Shown: positions 18,210 to 29,318 of the stretch, piece by piece
How positions within the stretch are numbered: position 1 is the first letter of the stretch
Layout: every line of letters begins with the position of its first letter
NCBI GenBank assembly: GCA_036873755.1
Contig: JAVTVY010045467.1
Location: forward strand, 124,001-188,000
Reading direction: 5' to 3'
Length of the DNA: 64,000 bases
Source of the DNA: Hanleya hanleyi
Taxonomy: Eukaryota > Mollusca > Polyplacophora > Lepidopleurida > Hanleyidae
Position numbers and translations under genes: made by a program
The notes under the pieces: generated by a model
Seen by the model: the letters and a program-made list of their open reading frames with translations, nothing else
Database searches by the model: none
Told to the model about the DNA's origin: nothing

Positions 18210-18457
18210 TATGAAACCACTGTCGGTTGCGGCTGGATTACACTTGCGAAAAACTCCGCCCGTTTCTACGAAACAGTCGAAGTTTTTTTGTCCTGGCAAT
18301 CCAGCCGCAACCGTCTCACAAAGTCTGTCAAAAAGTCTGCTCTCTGAACAGATTCCACAGAAAAAGTCCGGCCCCCTAGAGGTCCTCTAGGCACCCCCAC
18401 GCTGTCTGCTCTTCCCTCAACCTATACAGATTTGGTTTACTCGCCCCCCCTGCTGCT
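18210..18457. repeat. Right terminal inverted repeat
   Basis: This is the reverse complement of 5123-5360 with only scattered differences plus a block of about 20 bp absent from the left copy. It ends CCCCCCCTGCTGCT, immediately followed by the CAGTG duplication. Confidence 0.85.
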
Positions 18458-18462
18458 CAGTG
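18458..18462. repeat. Target-site duplication CAGTG (right)
   Basis: Identical to 5118-5122; see the left copy. Confidence 0.75.
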
Positions 18463-18482
18463 GTAAGTTACGACTTTCATCA

Positions 18483-19190
18483 AGTTTGGTGATCGGCCTG
18501 GCGAAAATGAAATGCCAGTACCACTTTTTCTGGTTCGAATGAGATCGGTCGTTCGGTGTCGTCCCTTAAATCCATTTTCGTGGTGCAGGTGTCGGTCGGC
18601 GGGACTGATAGATAGAGCACGTGATTGCTTGACCTGATTCCCGTATTGGCATTTTGTTGAGCAGACGCGTAGCAAGGAAATATTGCTATCTCCGAGGATG
18701 TGTGTATTGATCACGTTCGAATAGACGTAGAGTCCAAACATCATATTCAGGTCGATCATACTTTTGTTCCGCTCGAAGGTACGTCCGACGTAGCTCTGCA
18801 ACAATAATCCCAGCAGCTGATGCAACGTCAGGATAATGCTAAAGCTCATGCGCAGGATCAAATGAACTTGTTGTACATCATGTCCACGTCATTGTTTCGT
18901 CTTATTGGCCTGCTCACGGGCTTTCGTCCGACTCGCAATCAGATCGTGCAGTGCCGTCTTGAACGCGCTACTGAAGGTATAAGTCTTGCTCTCTTGTACA
19001 GGACTTCTGAACGGTGTCAGTTTGTACCGTGTACCACGTATACGGGTATTGGATATCCAACAGGCCATATTCTCATCGTCCAGGAAGATGCAAGGGTTGC
19101 TGCAATTGAGTGACGAAATGAGCTAAGATGTTGTCCGGAACAGCTCGGCTGCACTATTACTAGGCAGTGTGAGGTAGAACAGGACAACTG
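18483..19190 (-). pseudogene. Polinton-type penton/minor capsid relic interrupted from its locus by the 13.3-kb insertion
   Basis: Reading the minus strand from about 19,190: FYLTLPSNSAAELF, a frameshift, ILAHFVTQLQQPLHLPG, an in-frame TGA where a Trp is plausible, then EYGLLDIQYPYTWYTV. Further on come GLYVYSNVI and GDSNISLLRV (about 18,640-18,740), and finally RPISFEPEKVVLAFHFRQ with a stop near 18,483. This order of blocks is that of the Polinton/adintovirus minor capsid (penton) protein. Multiple stops and frameshifts make it a pseudogene. Across the 13.3-kb insertion, on the same strand, follow the core-like protein (4853-5101) and capsid relic (3676-4807). All three therefore belong to one older element cut in two. 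Confidence 0.7.
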
Positions 19191-19990
19191 GCGCGTCCCT
19201 CATCGGACCCTCGTGTTAATAGGCGTCTCAAGCCTGAGACTCTGTGGTCAGTGGGGGCGTGTGTCGGATCTCGATCGGTGTGATGTTTGGGGCGGTGTCA
19301 CGGGCGCCTACTTCTGCTGCATCATGGTCCAACGTTGTGGATTTTCCACCATTTCTTGTGACCTGCGGCCTGCCAACCTTTGTGAACCACCTGTGACCTG
19401 AGTTGATTCATCATTTAATTTACCAAATTATGGGCGAAACGCATAACTTGGTTCTGGACCAGGAGTTCACCTTTCTCGTTTCAGGACATGTTCCGGTCGT
19501 TATTCAACCGCTTCACCCTTCCTCTGGAAGGAGGCGGTTAGGCTCTTCATGATTTTCTCCGCCGCTCACTGAGGGGGAGATGGTGGTATGTCTAGTACAG
19601 GTGTATGTGGGCGAGTTGTGGTAGTTATGCTCTTCACGGTGTGGATGGTCCTGTTGATGCAGACTATTGTCCCATAAACGTGATGTACCTTTGAAGCGCT
19701 GGTTTGTACTTTTATCCTTTCTCACTATCGCTCAAATATCGTCATTATAAAATCTGGCTCATGTCCTCATTCATCGTTTTGATAGTGGGTGTGATCGGGT
19801 ACGGAGATTGTATGGATTGTAGCATGCATGGTTCCACCAGGACCATTCTTTGGTATGCTCAATCATCGAATGAAGAATCCAGCCAACACAGAGGCGCTGA
19901 GATGGAACGAAGAAACCTGCCTTTCTGTAAGATCGCGTTTTCCGCGCTTGCAGGATTTCTTTTAAGATGGGTATCGCTTCTTCGTGACCG
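19191..19990. other. No gene recognised between penton relic and repeat array
   Basis: This stretch holds no convincing reading frame with motifs. It may contain further decayed relic sequence. The tandem array of P1 becomes recognisable from about 19,990. Confidence 0.4.
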
Positions 19991-21480
19991 TGGATGTCCG
20001 TGGATGTCTGTTCAAATTCTTCGTAAGCGATAACTTCCAAACGCTTTGTCGGATTCCTCCGAAATTTAGCATATGCATTCCTTGCGATAAGACGTCGGTT
20101 GGTATTGGGATTCAGCAAGACCCGCCTTAAGGTGGCGCCACTAGGGATCTTTCGGTCCTTCTGTGCATGTCCGTTCGTGTCCGTTCTTGTGAGTTCAAAT
20201 TCTTCGCAAGAGATAACTTCCAAACACTTGGTCGGTTTCCTCCGAAATTTGGCATATGCATTCCTTGCGACAATGCGTCGATTGGTAGGTATTGCGTTTC
20301 AGCAAGATCTGCCTGAAGGTGGCGCCACTAGGGTTCGTTCCATCCTTCTCTGGATATTCGTCCGAATTCTCGCAAGCAAGAACTTTGGAACGTGTTGGCG
20401 GATTCTTCCGAAATTAGGCATATGCATTTCTTGCAACAAGATGTTGATTGGTTTTGCGTTTCACCAAGATCTGCCAGTAGGCGGCACCACTAGGGTTCAT
20501 TCCGTTCTTCCGTGCTGCGAGTGATAACTTCGAAACGCTTTGTCTGATTCAAACTCCAATTTTTTTTTCAGGTAATAACTTGGGAACCGCTCATCGGATC
20601 CTTCTCACATTTGATATGAATATACCCTGACATAAGGTGTGGCTTGAGATTGCATTTCGCCCACTTGCACCTACAGTTGGCGCCACCTGGTGTCAAAATC
20701 TAAATTTGGATTCCGGGCAATAACTTGAGGACCTTCTTCAGGTTCTTCTCAAATTTGGTATGCTGATACCACGCCATGACATGTCCATTGGGATTGTATT
20801 TCGCTCACTTCTGCCTGAACTTGGCGCCGCCTGGTGGCAAAATTCGAAATTTGTTTCCGGGTAATAATTAGAAAATCGCGTATCGGATTCTTCTCATAAT
20901 TTGGTATGAGTATACCATTACATAAGATGTAGCCTAGGATTGCGTTTCCGCTCACTTGCGCCTACAGTTCGAGCCAACTGGTGTCAAAATCTAAATTTGG
21001 CTTCCGGGCCATAACTTGAGGTCCCCTCTTCAGATTCTTCTCAAAGTTTGTATGCTGATATCTTGCCATGAGATGTCACTTGGGATTGCGTTTCGCCCAC
21101 TTGCGTTAAGGCGGATTCTTCTCAAATTTGGTATGCAAATATCATGCCATGAAATGTCCATTGGGATTGTTTTTCACCCGCTTCTGCTTACAGGACGCGC
21201 CACCGTGTGGAAAAATCCGAAATTTGTTTCTGTGCAATGACTTGAGAACTGCTCATCGGATTCGTCTCAAATTTGATATGCATATACCAGGCCAGGAGAT
21301 GATGCTTGAGATTGCGTTCGCCTACAGGTGGCGCCACCTGGTGTGAAAATCTAATTTAGGTTCCTGGCCAAGAACTTGAGGTCTCCTCTTCAGATTCTTC
21401 TCAAAGTTCGTATGCCGATACCTTGCCATGAGATGTCACTTGGGATTGCGTTTCGCCCACTTGCGTTAAGGCGGTAAGAT
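19990..21480. repeat. Degenerate tandem array (about 145-185 bp units) with CTCF-like motifs, P1 left arm
   Basis: Repeated blocks of the type 'GATAACTTCCAAACGCTTTG...CATATGCATTCCTTGCGA...TTGCGTTTCAGCAAGATCTG...GTGGCGCCACTAGGG' start near 20,027, 20,210, 20,387, 20,522, 20,573, 20,719, 20,863 and 21,010. Several contain CCACCTGGTG or, in reverse, CACCAGGTGGCGCC, close to the CTCF core. The inverted partner is 30480-31425. Long open frames here arise from the repeats and have no coding evidence. Confidence 0.75.
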
Positions 21481-21739
21481 AGGACATTAAGGCGTTAAGA
21501 TAGGGCGTTAAGGCGTTGAGACGACTGTTGACGGATGTCACTGCATTTCGATGAGTTAGTGTTAATTCCATGAGAAATCTAGACCCATCAGAGCTTCTAA
21601 ACTATTTCACCGAGGCATTAACCTAGGCGTTCACAGACGTTACCATGGTTACTGTGTTATTGTGTACGCAAAAGAATGGGTTTAGACCGATTTGTACTGA
21701 TTGGACCAGTTTGAACGGAATGTGCTAAAAATAGATCAC

Positions 21740-22791
21740 AAGATAGCTTGCTATAGAAGGGGAGCGGTCTGGCTGTTTCAGCAAACACTCTGTCAACCAC
21801 AGTTCACTTGTACTACCTGCACGAAATCATTCTCTGTATTCACCCTGTATATATACTCTTGTAATCTTGCTACCTGTATATTCCTGACGATGGTATAACT
21901 TTTACCGAAATATAGAATATCACAATGACTTCACTTTTCGGAGCTACTTTCATTCTAGTTTATATGAAACTAATCTGTGGGACATCTGGACAACGGAACC
22001 GCCCAATATAGTTGTACGATATGCACACAGTCATTTCAGGGCCCGGATCATTTACAGCGCCATGAACGTGCACTCCCTGGACCAGAGGTCAAGTGAGAAT
22101 GTGAGGAATATGGACCCCGCTTCAAACGCCTAAGTCATTGATGCGACACCAACGCACACAACACCCTATGCCGCAGCCACGCTTAAAGGTAGAGGAGTCC
22201 GTAGGTACCAATATCGAGACAGCGAGAACTCCCACCCCTCGCACGAGAGCCGATGATGATGTCGCCCTAGTTCAACAGCCATATTCCGACGACGAGACCT
22301 TGGACGACGTGGGGGGAAAAGTACACTTCATAGACGATCCCATAATTGCTCCCAGCGATCTCTTACTCGAAAATCGTCCAATGAGTGACATGTATCGGCG
22401 CCATTGGCCTATGATCCGACGATGTTTCCACCGTCATCGACCTATTCAAGATATCTACAATTTCCGACTGACCGAGCTCGCCCGTCTACGCAGCTACGTG
22501 GAAGCCATCTTCAACGATGTTACAACGGCCTTAAATCTCGCTTTTGGGTACATCTTATGTCATATGATGACGGGTCAACTGCGCTATTTCTATTCCAGTG
22601 CCAACAACCACGTGTACGACCATCCATTCACCATCACCAATCGTGCGTCCCAACACCAAATGGACAGTGGAGAGGGTCACCAAAGTTACGTTTTTCGTGG
22701 CAAAACATGCCGTATGTACTACGTACATGTCTGCATACTGCTCGTTAAATTCTGCTCGGTAAACATTTGTACCCAATGCTACGGCGCTTGA
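21740..22791 (+). pseudogene. Zinc-finger/'VTFFVTKL'-family gene relic, copy C left
   Basis: Upstream is the family promoter in decayed form (GTGCTAAAAATAGATCACAAGATAGCTTGCTATAGAAGGGGAG). The expected ATG is missing: the text goes from CAACCACA straight into TTCACTTGTACTACCTGC, and the first zinc finger is disrupted by foreign sequence at about 21,840-21,990. From 22,138 a 217-codon frame keeps the last finger's HQRTQH, the acidic linker (TRADDDVALVQQPYSDDETL) and the C-terminal domain core MYRRHWPMIRRCFHRHRPIQ and DIYNFRLTELARLRSYVEAIF, LNLAFGYILCHMMTGQLRYF. The last part of the domain is altered. The mirrored partner (29319-30210) lacks the ATG too, so that loss predates the palindrome. Confidence 0.65.
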
Positions 22792-23019
22792 CCTAATAAG
22801 AACTCGGTGTTTGATATTTCAAATGTGTATTCTCTGAACATAATAAACATACCCAGGGCGGCTTCCCCAGCTTGGGCATGATGTAACATTGAGGAGAATA
22901 AACTATATGGACGCGGGTTGATCTTTCTCTCGTCTGTCTACATCATTGCGGTAAGAGATTATGGGATTGGGTATAGAATACGTCAGGGCGTCAGGGCTTC
23001 ACTGCGTTAAGACGGGCGC

Positions 23020-23170
23020 TCAGCAACGCCACCACCACCAACATCCACCACCACGGACACACATACCCACACACACACCACCACCGCAGACCACCACACT
23101 CACTCACCCCATTCCTTCTCCTCTTCCTCCTCCTCCTCCTCCTCCATACACCACACACATACGCTGAGGT
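23020..23170. repeat. Microsatellite block (CCA/CA/CCT), P1 left arm
   Basis: Contains CCACCACCACCAACATCCACC, ACACACACCACCACC and CCTCCTCCTCCTCCTCC runs. It is mirrored at about 28985-29140. Confidence 0.8.
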
Positions 23171-24357
23171 AACTCTACCAGGTAGTCAGAGCGAACATGG
23201 TGCCATCGCCCCAAACACCCTTTTTGCACTTCCGAAACTCCACTTTATCTACTACTCCTCGAGTGCGCAGGCGCATATCATTTCCAGTCTGCCTCTTCTC
23301 CACGAGTGCTTCGGATCAATATATTGGTCCATGCGCGCCATAGCCTTACATCCAAGACACACCCATCCAGTGGGATGCTCCCTCCCGGTTACTTCAACAT
23401 GACACCCCATACGAACCATTCGGACCAATATTGGACCACCTCGAGCCCAAAACGTCCATTCCAATACCTTTTCTACACTACTCCATTGCTTCGCACGCGA
23501 GCCATAGCCTTACTTTCACTACACCCTCGTCCAGTCTGACGCTCCCCCATGAGTACTTCAATATAACACTTCAAACAACCCATTTGAACCACGGATAGTC
23601 CAAAACCACCCCAAAACGTTCACCCCAGATCTGCCTATTCACTGCTCATGCGCACGATAACTTTTCAGCGAAAGTCACCCCATGGCCATCGTATTCCACA
23701 GCTTCAGGCAGAGGAAATAAGTACCCACACAACATAGTAAAATCCACAATATAAAATTACCACCCCAATACTCCTGCCCCAAACATGCATGTCAATTAAC
23801 TGAAGGAGATCTGGAAGCCTATTAATCAAGGGACTTGACTTTTGACTCGGACGTGACGTCATCAGACATGCCCGGAGATTTTAACATTGAAGTAACTAAA
23901 TGACAAATTCGTACTTATTCAGGGGCAGAAATTTATGTTCCAATCAGGGGAGATAACCAGGAATTGGGCCAACAGAGTTATCACCCAGTCAGAGTTGTCT
24001 TCTTGCGGCCAGATTGTATAGATAGCAGTACCGGTAAGATAGATGTCATATGGGGATTTTCCAGAGCAAGAGCCGCCATTTTGTTTGTTATGAAATTGCG
24101 GAACCACATTGATACCGTCAGACACGAAAAGCTCAATACTGGGATCGCACTGACCATAGGCTCGTATTAGTTACATCGTACAGCTCATATAGGTTATGTT
24201 TATTGCACATTTCACCCACATGTATGGGTATTATACAGAGAGTGGGGGAGGAGATGCCCTATATACCATGCACCACCAAAAACATTCTTGAACAGTCTAT
24301 GGGTACTTACCACCCAGGACATTCTCGGAGATGCCAAACTGAAGGACATATAAAGCA

Positions 24358-24566
24358 GGGGCAGATAACTCTTGTTTGGAGGAGTCGCGGGGAGTTATCT
24401 CCCCTGACCCGGCCGTCACGTGACCGAAAGTGACTTTGACCCCTGCGCCCCATTTTTATCCGGTATTGTGCGCATGCGCAGGGGCCAAAGGTCACTTCCG
24501 GTCACGTGACGGCCGAATCATGGGAGATAATTCCCCGTGTCTCCCCAAGCAAGAGTTATCTGCTCC
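24358..24566. repeat. Hairpin element with DR1-ETS-E-box-like arms, P1 left
   Basis: The ends GGGGCAGATAACTCTTG and CAAGAGTTATCTGCTCC are inverted. Inside, CGGCCGTCACGTGACCGAAAGTG is paired with GGCCAAAGGTCACTTCCGGTCACGTGACGG around ATTTTTATCCGG and GCGCATGCGC. The arm combines a GGTCA-A-AGGTCA-like direct repeat, CACTTCCGG (ETS-like) and CACGTG (E-box). A mirror copy is at 27203-27414 and a relative lies at the centre of P2. Confidence 0.75.
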
Positions 24567-25722
24567 TAAATACGGCAAAAGATGCAATTTCACTACTACT
24601 GTGCACGCTTACATTTAAATCCATGGTGGCTTATAGATCGCTCATGCGCACCAGAACAGGTCCATTCTCTACTACCCCTCGACTCTGCATGTGATCCATG
24701 ACCAGCCATGACCTCACTGATCAACGTAGATAGCATACCAATTATATCCTGCATCACGAAAACTTAAATACGACACAATTGGAGCAAAGATGGCTCATAG
24801 ATCGCTCAAACACGCCGATTACCACCCGAAAATGCCCTTTCTGTAAACCTCGACTGTACATGCGCATCATGACGTCACCGGTCAACGCAGGCAGCAAATT
24901 AGTTCTATTCTACACCACGAGAAATTCAATACACCCTGCACGACACATTTCATTTATGGCCTACATGAACAGATTGGAAATCCTACAAAAACGAGAGATG
25001 AGGCTTATCATTGACTATGACTCGTCTGTCCGATCCAAGGACTTATACCAAAACGGTCTCTCCATGACCCCAGCATTCAAAGTCCAAGGTCAAAGGTCCA
25101 TGGTCCAAAGTTACGCCTCATGTATGCCTAATTCCACCTCCATTTCCACCGCACGAAAAGAACGAGATTTTCATTTAATATACTACTAACCCAAGCAAAT
25201 AAAACAACATCACCAATCATTTTGACCACCGATCAGGCCCCTTTTCACTTTGGTGAAATATATTCTGTGATATCGGCTTTGCTTTGACAGAGACACAATT
25301 TGAGAAAAGTTGGCTGATTATTTATTTGAAAAACACAGTAGGCCCTATAGGCCTGCCCCCTAAGCCGTGATGAAGTCTCTGTGCCATTCGTCGAGAAGTG
25401 GTATCCGGCGTCCTGAAATATGATAGAGTCATTCATCTACATAGTATATCACTGATTTCATCTCTGAGTATACAGATTTGACGACATATACTGTTTAAAA
25501 AACCCTATTTCTATGGATGATGGATGGATCCTCAACGGTTTACTAATACATGGAGGTATTAATACGGATGTATACCTCCATGACTAATATAAGCCTAGTG
25601 GCTCATATGGAGCATGTGTAATGGCTACCAGGGGAGATAAGATAACTTAGAAGCGTTAAACACCTTAATGTGCAGTTACCTCCCCTGATTTTCAATTACC
25701 AACCAAACCATAAAAGGCATCT

Positions 25723-26098
25723 TCATTTTATCCAGCCAATTTCTACGTTCCCACTTCGAACTTCCCTTGATATATCTGGACCCCTTCAATGTTCAAATAA
25801 CTTATAAATAGGCACGAGGCGTCACTGACCTCGAAAACATTTGAAATTCGAAATGGGTCGCACAAGAGCGTTATTGATTGGCTGACCTAATTAGTGGGCA
25901 CCATATTAGGAGGAAGGACGCCGCTAATAGAGGATGATGTCACTCTATGTGACTTCACTCGCAATCGATGTGTACGTTCTGATTGGTTCTTCTGTCGTTA
26001 GCTTGTGAAATTTACACCTCGGGTTTTGAACGCTGAAGGGGTCAGATAAATCAAGGCAGGTTCGAAGTGGGAACGTAGAATTGGCTGGATAAAATGAA
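25723..26098. mobile_element. Foldback MITE, copy 2, in the P1 centre
   Basis: It begins CTTCATTTTATCCAGCCAATTTCTACGTTCCCACTTCGAAC and ends with its inverse (GTTCGAAGTGGGAACGTAGA ATTGGCTGGATAAAATGAAG). It is the relative of 2667-2985. It lies at the symmetry point of P1 and is itself self-complementary at its ends. Confidence 0.75.
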
Positions 26099-26531
26099 GA
26101 TGATAAAAGGGGGACCTCATCGTCGCAAATTCATGGAGGTAACGCGTAACCAAAAACTGGGCGGGGTTTTCCAGGGAAAATTGGTTTAAGAAATGCTTAT
26201 ATCAGACTGTTTTACAACTTTCTAATGGGTTTGTAAACGTCTAACGCATTGGATATCTAACTGGAAGCGAGACCGTTGAGCCCAAAAAATCGGAAACCAC
26301 TTCATTTTTGGTATAGGTCCTTGGATCGGACAGACGAATCATAGTCAATGATAAGCCTACTCATCTCTCGTTTTTGTAGGATTTTCAGTCTGTCTATGTA
26401 GGCCATAAATGGTCCAAATGTGTCGTGCAGGGTGTCCTATTGAATTTCGCGTCGTGTAGAATAGGACTGATGTGCTGCCCGCGTTGACCGGTGACGTCAT
26501 GGTGCGCATGTACAGCCGAGGTTTACAGAAA

Positions 26532-26922
26532 CATTTGCGTACACTTCGCCATCCATAAGATGGCTTGCGAATCGTGTGTCTCCATTATCGCCGGTACTTT
26601 ACCGGATTCTCTTCGGTCTTCATCCGGCGGAGAACAGACTGGAGAAATCTGAAAAATTACAGGTTTTCGTACCACTTCGGAAACAGATATTGCCTGGGCT
26701 TACAAAAAATTTAGGTATGAACAAGTAGGGCGGCACATGACTCGAAAATGGCGGGTTACGTTGGGGTTACGTCGGTAAACTTTGCCAATTGGCTGACGAA
26801 GTCACGTGGTATTGATTTCAGGAAATTTCCTCTTGCAAATGCCGAAAGTAGGCTGAGAATGGATACACACGATCCCAGGGTCAGTCTTACCTCGTATAGA
26901 TGACCCACATGGTTACAGGTTG
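26532..26922. mobile_element. About 391-bp arm-specific insertion with 9-bp duplication TTACAGAAA
   Basis: The right arm of P1 has TTACAGAAA on both sides of this block (26523-26531 and 26923-26931). In the left arm (about 24,838-24,850) the flanks are contiguous (CCCTTTCTGTAAACCTCG). The block therefore inserted after the palindrome formed. No coding capacity or clear terminal repeat is seen. Confidence 0.6.
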
Positions 26923-27202
26923 TTACAGAAAGGGCATTTTCGGGTGGTAATGGGTGTGTTTGAGCGATCTATGAGCCATCTTTGCTCCAATTGTGTCGTA
27001 TTTAAGTTTTCGTGATGCAGGATACAATTGGTATGCTATCTACGCTGATCAGTAAGGTCATGGTTGGTCATGGCTCACATGCAGATTCGAGGGGTAGTAG
27101 AGAATGGACCTGTTCTGGTGCGCATGAGCAATCTATGAGCCACCATGAATCCAAATGTAAGCGTGCATAGTAGTAGTGAAATTGCATCTTTTGCCGTATT
27201 TA

Positions 27203-27414
27203 GGAGCAGATAACTCTTGCATGGGGAGACACGGGGAGTTATCTCCCATGACTCGGCCGTCACGTGACCGGAAGTGACCTTTGGCCCCTACGCCTGCGCA
27301 CAATACCGGATAAAAATGGTGCGCAGGGGTCAAAGGTCACTTCCGGTCACGTGAAGGCCGGGTCAGGGGAGATAACTCCCCGCGACTCATCCAAACAAGA
27401 GTTATCTGCCCCTG
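27203..27414. repeat. Hairpin element, P1 right copy
   Basis: Inverted partner of 24358-24566, from GGAGCAGATAACTCTTG to CAAGAGTTATCTGCCCC. It includes GGGGTCAAAGGTCACTTCCG GTCACGTGA at about 27327-27355. Confidence 0.75.
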
Positions 27415-27953
27415 AATACTATTTTATATTTCCTTCAGTTACTTCAGTGTTAATTGACATCTCCGGAATGTCCTGGGTGGTAAGTACCCATACCATTCAA
27501 GAATGTTCTTGGTGGTGCATGGTATATAGGGCATCTCCTCTCCCACTCTCTGTATAATACCCATGCAAGTGGGTGAAATGTGCAATAAACATAACCTATA
27601 TGAGCTGTACGATGTTATTAATACGAGCCTATGGTCAGTGCGATCCCAGTATCGAGCTTTTCGTGTCTGACGGTATCAATGTGGTTTCGCAATTTCATAA
27701 CAAACAAAATGGCGGTTCTTGCTCTGGAAAATCCCAATATGACATCTATCGTACCGGTACTGCTATCTATACAATCTGGACACAAGAAGACAACTCTGAC
27801 TGGGTGATAACTCTGTTGGCCTAATTTCTGGTTATCTCCCCTGATTTTAACATAAATTTCTGCCCCTGAATAAGTACGAATTTGTCATTTAGTTACTTCA
27901 ATGTTAAAATCTCCAAGCATGGCCGATGACGTCACGTCAAGCCCCTTGATTAA

Positions 27954-28348
27954 CAACCACTTCGCTGGGGGTCTAATAACACCCCAGCTACCAGTCAGAT
28001 TTTTGGACCGCATTCGGAGCCTTCGCTCACATCACCGGAAGTGACATCTTATATAGTAAAATAGATGTTTACCGAACATTTCGATTACTTTTCAAATCTG
28101 CATAATACCTCTGTTGACCTAGCGTTAAAAAGAATTATCTGGAGATAATTTTCCCTGTTTGTCTGGACAAAGCATATGAAAAGTAGTGTGCAACACTGAA
28201 GGAGTTGTTCGGCCGGATTCAAACTGAACCGTGCGTTCGTTGGTTTTCCCCTATACGTCATAGCAATGTAGCAAAGGTCAACTTCCGCTATTGGAGGCAG
28301 GGATGGTAAATGAGCCTGCGAAATGGAGCATGCGCTGTGGGGAGGATG
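27954..28348. mobile_element. About 395-bp arm-specific insertion with 9-bp duplication CTTGATTAA
   Basis: CTTGATTAA occurs at 27945-27953 and 28349-28357, while the left arm of P1 has it once (reverse complement at about 23,824). The block is therefore a later insertion. No clear terminal inverted repeat or gene is seen. Confidence 0.6.
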
Positions 28349-28984
28349 CTTGATTAATAGGCCTCCAGATCTCCTTCAGTTAATTGACATGCATGGGGTG
28401 GTCATTTTTTCTTGCGGATTTTACTATGTTGTGTGGGTACTTATTTTCTCTACCTGAAGCTGCAGAGTACGATGGTCTTGTGTTGAATCTCGCTGAAAAG
28501 TTATCATGCGGATGCGCAGTGAATAGGCAGATCTGGGTTGAACGCTTTGGGGGCGTTTTGGACTATCCGTGGTTCGAATGGGTCGTTTGAAGTGTCATAT
28601 TGAAGCACTCATGGGGGAGCGTCAGACTGGACGAGTGTGTAGTGAAAGTACAGCAAGCCATGGAGTAGTGTAGAAAAGGTATTGGAATGGACGTTTTGGG
28701 GTCGAGATGGTCCAATATTGGTCCGAATGGTTCGTATGGGGTGTCATGTTGAAGTATCCGTGAGGGAGCTTCCGACTGGGTAGGTGTGTCTTGGATGTAA
28801 GGCTATGGCACGCATGGACCAATATTGGTCCGAAGCACTCGTGGAGAAGAGCCAGACTGGAAATGGTATCCGCCTGCGCACTCGAGGAATAGTAGATAAA
28901 GGGAAGTTTCGGAAGTGAATAAAGGGCGTTTGGGGAGATGGGACCATGTTCGCTCTGACTACCTGGTAGAGTTTACCTCAGCGT

Positions 28985-29140
28985 ATGTGTGTGGTGTATC
29001 GAAGAGTAGGAGGAGGAGGAGGAGGAGGAGGAATGGGGTGAGTGAGTGTGGTGGTCTGTGGTGATGGTGTGTGTGTGTGTGTGTGCGTATGTGTTTGTGT
29101 CTGTGGTGGCGGATGTTTGTGGTGGTGGTGGTGGTGGCGT
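28985..29140. repeat. Microsatellite block, P1 right arm
   Basis: GAGGAGGAGGAGG, GTGTGTGTGTGTG and GGTGGTGGTGGTGG runs; the mirror of 23020-23170. Confidence 0.8.
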
Positions 29141-29318
29141 TGCTGAGCGCCCGTCTTAACGCAGTGAATCCCTGACATCCTAACGTATTCTATACCCAAT
29201 TCCATAATCTCTTACCGCAATGTAGACAGATGAGAGAAAGACCAACCCGCGTTCATATAGTTTATTCTCCCCAATGTTACATCATGCCCAATTTGAAATA
29301 TCAATCACCGAGTTCTTA

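Larger units (their letters stand above)
5123..18457. mobile_element. Polinton-like / virus-like element with capsid genes (13,335 bp)
   Basis: The element is bounded by near-identical inverted termini beginning 5'-AGCAGCAGGGGGGGCGAG and by a CAGTG duplication. It encodes a family-B polymerase/helicase relic, an rve integrase, a capsid-like protein and a penton-like protein. That combination defines Polinton/Maverick and adintovirus-like elements. The layout is compact, with divergent and convergent gene pairs separated or overlapped by only tens of bases and no introns seen. I cannot find a packaging ATPase (FtsK/A32 type) or adenain-like protease, both usual in canonical Polintons. Several genes carry single stops or frameshifts while the termini remain very similar, so it is a fairly young but probably dead copy. 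It sits inside an older Polinton relic. Confidence 0.85.

Noticed and set aside
19771..20524. Open frames of 141-150 codons at 19.77-20.5 kb
   Set aside because: They lie in the tandem array of P1; repeated peptides mirror the DNA repeat and overlap on both strands.
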